DNA of 5,795 bases, from NCBI GenBank assembly GCA_019232645.1, contig JAFANO010000205.1, positions 1 through 5,795 on the forward strand, written 5' to 3'. The translations under genes and the position numbers were made by a program. The notes beneath the pieces are model-generated. The model saw nothing but the letters and a program-made list of their open reading frames with translations. It had not been told where the DNA came from and ran no database searches. The DNA comes from Planctomycetaceae bacterium (GTDB lineage: Bacteria > Planctomycetota > Planctomycetia > Isosphaerales > Isosphaeraceae). Positions 5,497-5,795 of the stretch are shown piece after piece (position 1 is the stretch's first letter; each line of letters starts with the position of its first letter).

Positions 5497-5795
5497 GGTG
5501 GTGTCCTGCGTCTGTTGAATGACCTGACGATCCAGGGTGACGATTTTTCGGCGCCGAATTGCGAACCGCTTGAACGCCAGAGACTTAAGTGCGCCGAAGG
5601 TCTCGTTAACGATTAGTCGTATCGATATTCGTTATAGATGACCCGCGAAGGCCCGTCCCTCATGACTCAACCTATTGGCGATTAAGAATTTAGGTGAGAA
5701 TAGGGCCGGCCTCCATTGGGCCCGTTCAACGGCCATGGGACACGACCGAAATGTGCCCGTCTTCGCATGCCAGTGGTAGATCCTCGACTCCTCAT
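5497..5795. other. Intergenic stretch with no recognisable gene
   Basis: No ORF of note, tRNA or rRNA is visible. The part from about 5510 to 5700 is less GC-rich than the genes. It contains a TGACGAT direct repeat (5525-5531 and 5538-5544), the 12-bp palindrome TTCGGCGCCGAA (5547-5558), the 10-bp palindrome TCGTTAACGA (5603-5612) and TATCGATA (5620-5627). A weak -10-like TATAGA lies at 5633-5638. None of these is strong enough to name a function. I also see no clear terminator after dnaB; the short TCCCG/CGGGA stem (5383-5399) has no T-run. Confidence 0.4.

Overview
This is a GC-rich housekeeping segment from a bacterial chromosome. All convincing genes lie on the + strand, in the order rplY (L25/CTC), pth, rpsF (S6), ssb, rplI (L9), dnaB. 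The high GC content, the long gaps between genes, the AT-rich 14-nt repeats in those gaps, and the absence of rpsR between ssb and rplI suggest a planctomycete, possibly of the Isosphaeraceae. That placement is inferred from gene order and composition, not from a search.

Positions 1-127 hold a probable rho-independent terminator of an upstream gene outside the window, then a sigma70-like promoter and a short leader hairpin. rplY (128-778) overlaps pth (775-1386) by an ATGA. A 129-nt gap precedes rpsF (1516-1923), which uses a TTG start behind a strong Shine-Dalgarno. A 231-nt gap with its own promoter candidate precedes ssb (2155-2685). rplI (2784-3431) follows after 98 nt and ends at a clear terminator (3475-3519). 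A 458-nt gap, with an AT-rich repeat and several inverted repeats, separates it from dnaB (3890-5371). The last 424 nt have no recognisable gene; they contain a second, inverted copy of the repeat and a fairly AT-rich stretch.

The products join translation (L25 on 5S rRNA, S6 in the 30S platform, L9 at the L1-stalk base, Pth recycling peptidyl-tRNA) with replication (SSB and the DnaB helicase). This is a variant of the widespread rpsF-ssb-rpsR-rplI-dnaB neighbourhood, extended upstream by rplY-pth.

I see no new multi-gene system. The points worth a second look are small: a lysine/alanine-rich extension on L9, an unusual residue pair in the Pth active-site loop, two related repeats in inverted orientation around dnaB, and sequence words shared by the rplY and ssb promoter regions.
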